Source of the DNA: Halpernia frigidisoli
GTDB lineage: Bacteria; Bacteroidota; Bacteroidia; Flavobacteriales; Weeksellaceae
Assembly: GCF_900113805.1 (NCBI RefSeq)
Contig: NZ_FOQT01000004.1
Span: forward strand, 248,001 to 312,000
Reading direction: 5' to 3'
DNA length: 64,000 bases
Every line of letters begins with the position of its first letter. The first letter of the stretch is position 1. The position numbers and the translations under genes are program-made. Shown in pieces: positions 62,104-64,000 of this stretch. A model generated the notes under the pieces. That model saw nothing but the letters and a program-made list of their open reading frames with translations, made no database searches and was not told the DNA's origin.

Positions 62104-63471
62104 TTAATGAGCGTTTTTATCACCTTTTATTAACAATAATATCGTTTTTAAAGCAATGACAAGATCTAAACTTAATGTCCAGTTTTTAACATAAAAAGAA
62201 TCGGATAAAATTCTTTTTTGCATTTCAAAATCAATATTTTCTCCGTCACCACGCAGGCCATTAACCTGTGCTAAACCTGAAATACCTGGCTTCACATGAC
62301 TTCTAAGGGAGTATCTTATAATTTTTTGTTTAAAATGATCATCTACAAGCAACATATGAGGTCGCGGTCCAATGATCGACATTTCTCCTTTTAAAACATT
62401 TATGAACTGCGGTGTTTCATCGAGGCTTGTTCTACGTAAAAATTTACCGATAGAAGTTATTCTTTTATCATCGATTGAAGTGGTTTTTTCATCACAGGAA
62501 TTATTGATCTTCATAGTACGGAATTTCAAACAGGTGAATATTTTGTCATGATAACCATAACGTTTTTGCTTAAAAATTGCAGAACCTTTGCCTTGAGATT
62601 TTATTAAAAGTGCAATGAGCGGAAAAAGCCAAAGACCAATCACAAGTAAGAAGATCAGCGAAAATAAAATGTCAAAAACTCTTTTGATCAAATAATTAGT
62701 TAAATAATCCAATGGAAATTTAAATTGTGTCAAAATCGGTTGCATTCCAACATATTCAAGCTCATACTTTAAAAAAGCATTTTGAATAATATTGGGTACT
62801 AATGATATTAAAACCTTGTTTTTTTCTGCAGCGTTAAAAATTTCAGATTCTAGATTTTTGTCTATTTCAGAATTTTCAGAAGGTAAAATTAAAGTATGAA
62901 TTCCGTTAGTTTTCCAGAATTTTTCCAGATTTTCTACCGTTGGGTTTTCTTTGAAATTAAAAAATTTAAAACCATAATCTTTTCTTTCTATAAGGACACT
63001 TTTCAAATAATCGGTAGAATCGTTTTCCGATAAAAACATAATATTTCTATGGTTAAAACCAAAAGTCCGAAGATATTTTAAAGTAAAAAAAGAGATACTT
63101 TTTATAATTGACAGTGAAACAAAAAGAGAGACACCAACCTGAAAACGGTCTTCCTTTAAAAAAGGGTTGTTGCTGACTTTTGCCAGCAAAATAACGCCTA
63201 CTATAAAAAGAAAAATATGCGTGATGATTCGCTCGAGATAAATCGTGAAAGTAAGATTACGCGGAATAGAGTAAAGTTTTGTCCTTCCACTGAGCAAAAT
63301 CCAGAAAGAAATCAGGATTATAAGTGAGATAATATTTAGCTCAGAAATGCCATCATTTTCGTTAAAATCTGTTTTTCTCCAAAATAAATAAATAAAAACA
63401 ACTGAGAGCACGACAATATCCAGCGTGATAAATGTACTTTTGAAGTAGCGCGAATATCGAAGTCTCTGCAT
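62104..63471 (-). CDS. Polyprenyl-phosphate sugar-1-phosphate transferase (WcaJ/WbaP-like)
   Basis: A 455-residue membrane enzyme that starts lipid-linked polysaccharide synthesis. Four N-terminal membrane helices (about 12-30, 46-64, 80-100, 110-128) and a central Rossmann-like part are followed by a fifth helix (ILFSLIFLLVIGLWLFPLIALLI) and the catalytic C-domain: KQKRYGYHDKIFTCLKFRTM, LRRTSLDETPQFINVLKGEMSIIGPRP, and PGISGLAQVNGLRG. The DE pair is intact. Substrate sugar is unknown. Upstream is queE; no polysaccharide cluster is adjacent here. Confidence 0.93.
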   Translation of the reverse strand: MQRLRYSRYFKSTFITLDIVVLSVVFIYLFWRKTDFNENDGISELNIISLIILISFWILLSGRTKLYSIPRNLTFTIYLERIITHIFLFIVGVILLAKVSNNPFLKEDRFQVGVSLFVSLSIIKSISFFTLKYLRTFGFNHRNIMFLSENDSTDYLKSVLIERKDYGFKFFNFKENPTVENLEKFWKTNGIHTLILPSENSEIDKNLESEIFNAAEKNKVLISLVPNIIQNAFLKYELEYVGMQPILTQFKFPLDYLTNYLIKRVFDILFSLIFLLVIGLWLFPLIALLIKSQGKGSAIFKQKRYGYHDKIFTCLKFRTMKINNSCDEKTTSIDDKRITSIGKFLRRTSLDETPQFINVLKGEMSIIGPRPHMLLVDDHFKQKIIRYSLRSHVKPGISGLAQVNGLRGDGENIDFEMQKRILSDSFYVKNWTLSLDLVIALKTILLLIKGDKNAH

Positions 63472-63495
63472 CTAAATTTTATTTGAAAAATAAAT

Positions 63496-64000
63496 TTACG
63501 GAATATTTAAATACTTGTGGGTTTGCACAGAAACCTGCCATTTTGGATTTTTCATCACAAAATCCGTCATTTTCGGATACATTTCATCGCGTTTGCTCCA
63601 CTCGCTTTGAAGGTATAATTTGCAGTTATCATTTACTTTTTCAGCTTGTTCCGCAGCAAAAATAAAGTCATTATTATTAAAAATGATTACTTTTAATTCA
63701 TGAGCTACTTCATAAATGTCATTTTTGGGAAGACCTGTCTTCTTTGGAGAAAGCGTTATCCAATCAAGAATGCCGCTCATTTCGTAAGCACCAGAAGTTT
63801 CAATATGAATAGTGCAGCCTAAATTTTTTAATTGTTGTGTTAAAGGATTAAGATTCCACATCAGAGGTTCACCACCAGTTAAAACTATTGTTTTGCAATT
63901 TGAGGCAGCAATTTCTGCAATTTGTGAAGTTTCCATTAAAGGATGTTTTGCAGGATCCCAACTTTCTTTGACGTCGCACCAGTGACAGCCAACATCGCAA
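63496..64000 (-). CDS. queE: 7-carboxy-7-deazaguanine synthase (partial, 5' end outside window)
   Basis: Radical SAM enzyme of queuosine and 7-deazaguanine synthesis. The frame is open to the window edge, so the start lies beyond it. Visible: the cluster motif CDVGCHWCDVKESWD near 63960-64000 (CxxxCxxC type), then VLTGGEPLMWNL, HIETSGAYEMSGILDWITLSPKK and, near the end, QVSVQTHKYLNIP, all characteristic of QueE. An internal ATG (63936) is not the start. About 170 of some 200 residues are present. Confidence 0.9.
   Translation of the reverse strand, partial: CDVGCHWCDVKESWDPAKHPLMETSQIAEIAASNCKTIVLTGGEPLMWNLNPLTQQLKNLGCTIHIETSGAYEMSGILDWITLSPKKTGLPKNDIYEVAHELKVIIFNNNDFIFAAEQAEKVNDNCKLYLQSEWSKRDEMYPKMTDFVMKNPKWQVSVQTHKYLNIP

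Overview
The window reads as chromosomal DNA of a low-GC member of the Bacteroidota, order Flavobacteriales, most like the Weeksellaceae (Chryseobacterium/Kaistella group). Evidence: two proteins with type IX secretion (T9SS) sorting domains, the exbB-exbD-exbD-tonB layout, a TPR-type sensor kinase with a LuxR-type regulator, promoters of the TTTG-N19-TAnnTTTG kind instead of -35/-10 boxes, A-rich rather than Shine-Dalgarno leaders, and strong T-tract hairpin terminators. Genus is inference. I saw no rRNA, tRNA, CRISPR array, prophage or classical insertion sequence.

Layout. 1-4088: a giant T9SS type B surface protein, cut by the window edge. 4.3-8.4 kb: tsf, a small secreted protein, accA, gltX. 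8.5-12.1 kb: four envelope-sugar genes (FkbM methyltransferase and three glycosyltransferases). 12.2-17.6 kb: rocD, then accC, accB, rpmF, a YceD protein and pdxA, all on the minus strand. 17.9-24.7 kb: ribE, a sensor kinase, a tRNA methyltransferase, ftsE, rpmH, a DHH phosphoesterase and a SulP transporter. 24.8-31.4 kb: hydrolase, broken lipoprotein gene, rhodanese, broken exbD, dsbD-like gene, peroxiredoxin, tilS. 31.5-40.4 kb: OmpA lipoprotein, O-methyltransferase, NlpC/P60 peptidase, a GxxExxY gene in an inverted-repeat cassette, waaA, a glycosyltransferase and leuS. 40.6-46.6 kb: TonB energy-transduction operon followed by a PstS-like lipoprotein and a TPR protein. 46.7-51 kb: prfA, a small lipoprotein and a two-component system whose kinase and regulator are both broken. 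51.4-58 kb: T9SS metalloprotease, small lipoprotein, methylmalonyl-CoA mutase large subunit, a possible small transcript, a TPR protein and meaB. 58-64 kb: DUF4251-like lipoprotein, M48 peptidase, MlaE/MlaF ABC system with a beta-barrel protein, a polyprenyl-phosphate sugar transferase and queE (cut by the window edge).

The most unusual content is repeats. A 468-bp cassette (33788-34255) consists of a PD-(D/E)XK-type GxxExxY gene enclosed by 37-bp inverted repeats that differ at one position; the right repeat contains the gene's stop codon. A gene-less relative, two imperfect 31-bp arms around 8 bp, lies at 37143-37212, and a related ATCTGTG-type palindrome lies at 24676-24732. Heptanucleotide tandem repeats occur between genes (15056-15090, 37291-37325) and also in frame inside essential genes (twice in leuS, once in waaA). 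REP-like elements lie at 17723-17818, 36982-37079 and 47756-47858. Four genes carry disabling lesions (lipoprotein, exbD copy, response regulator, histidine kinase).
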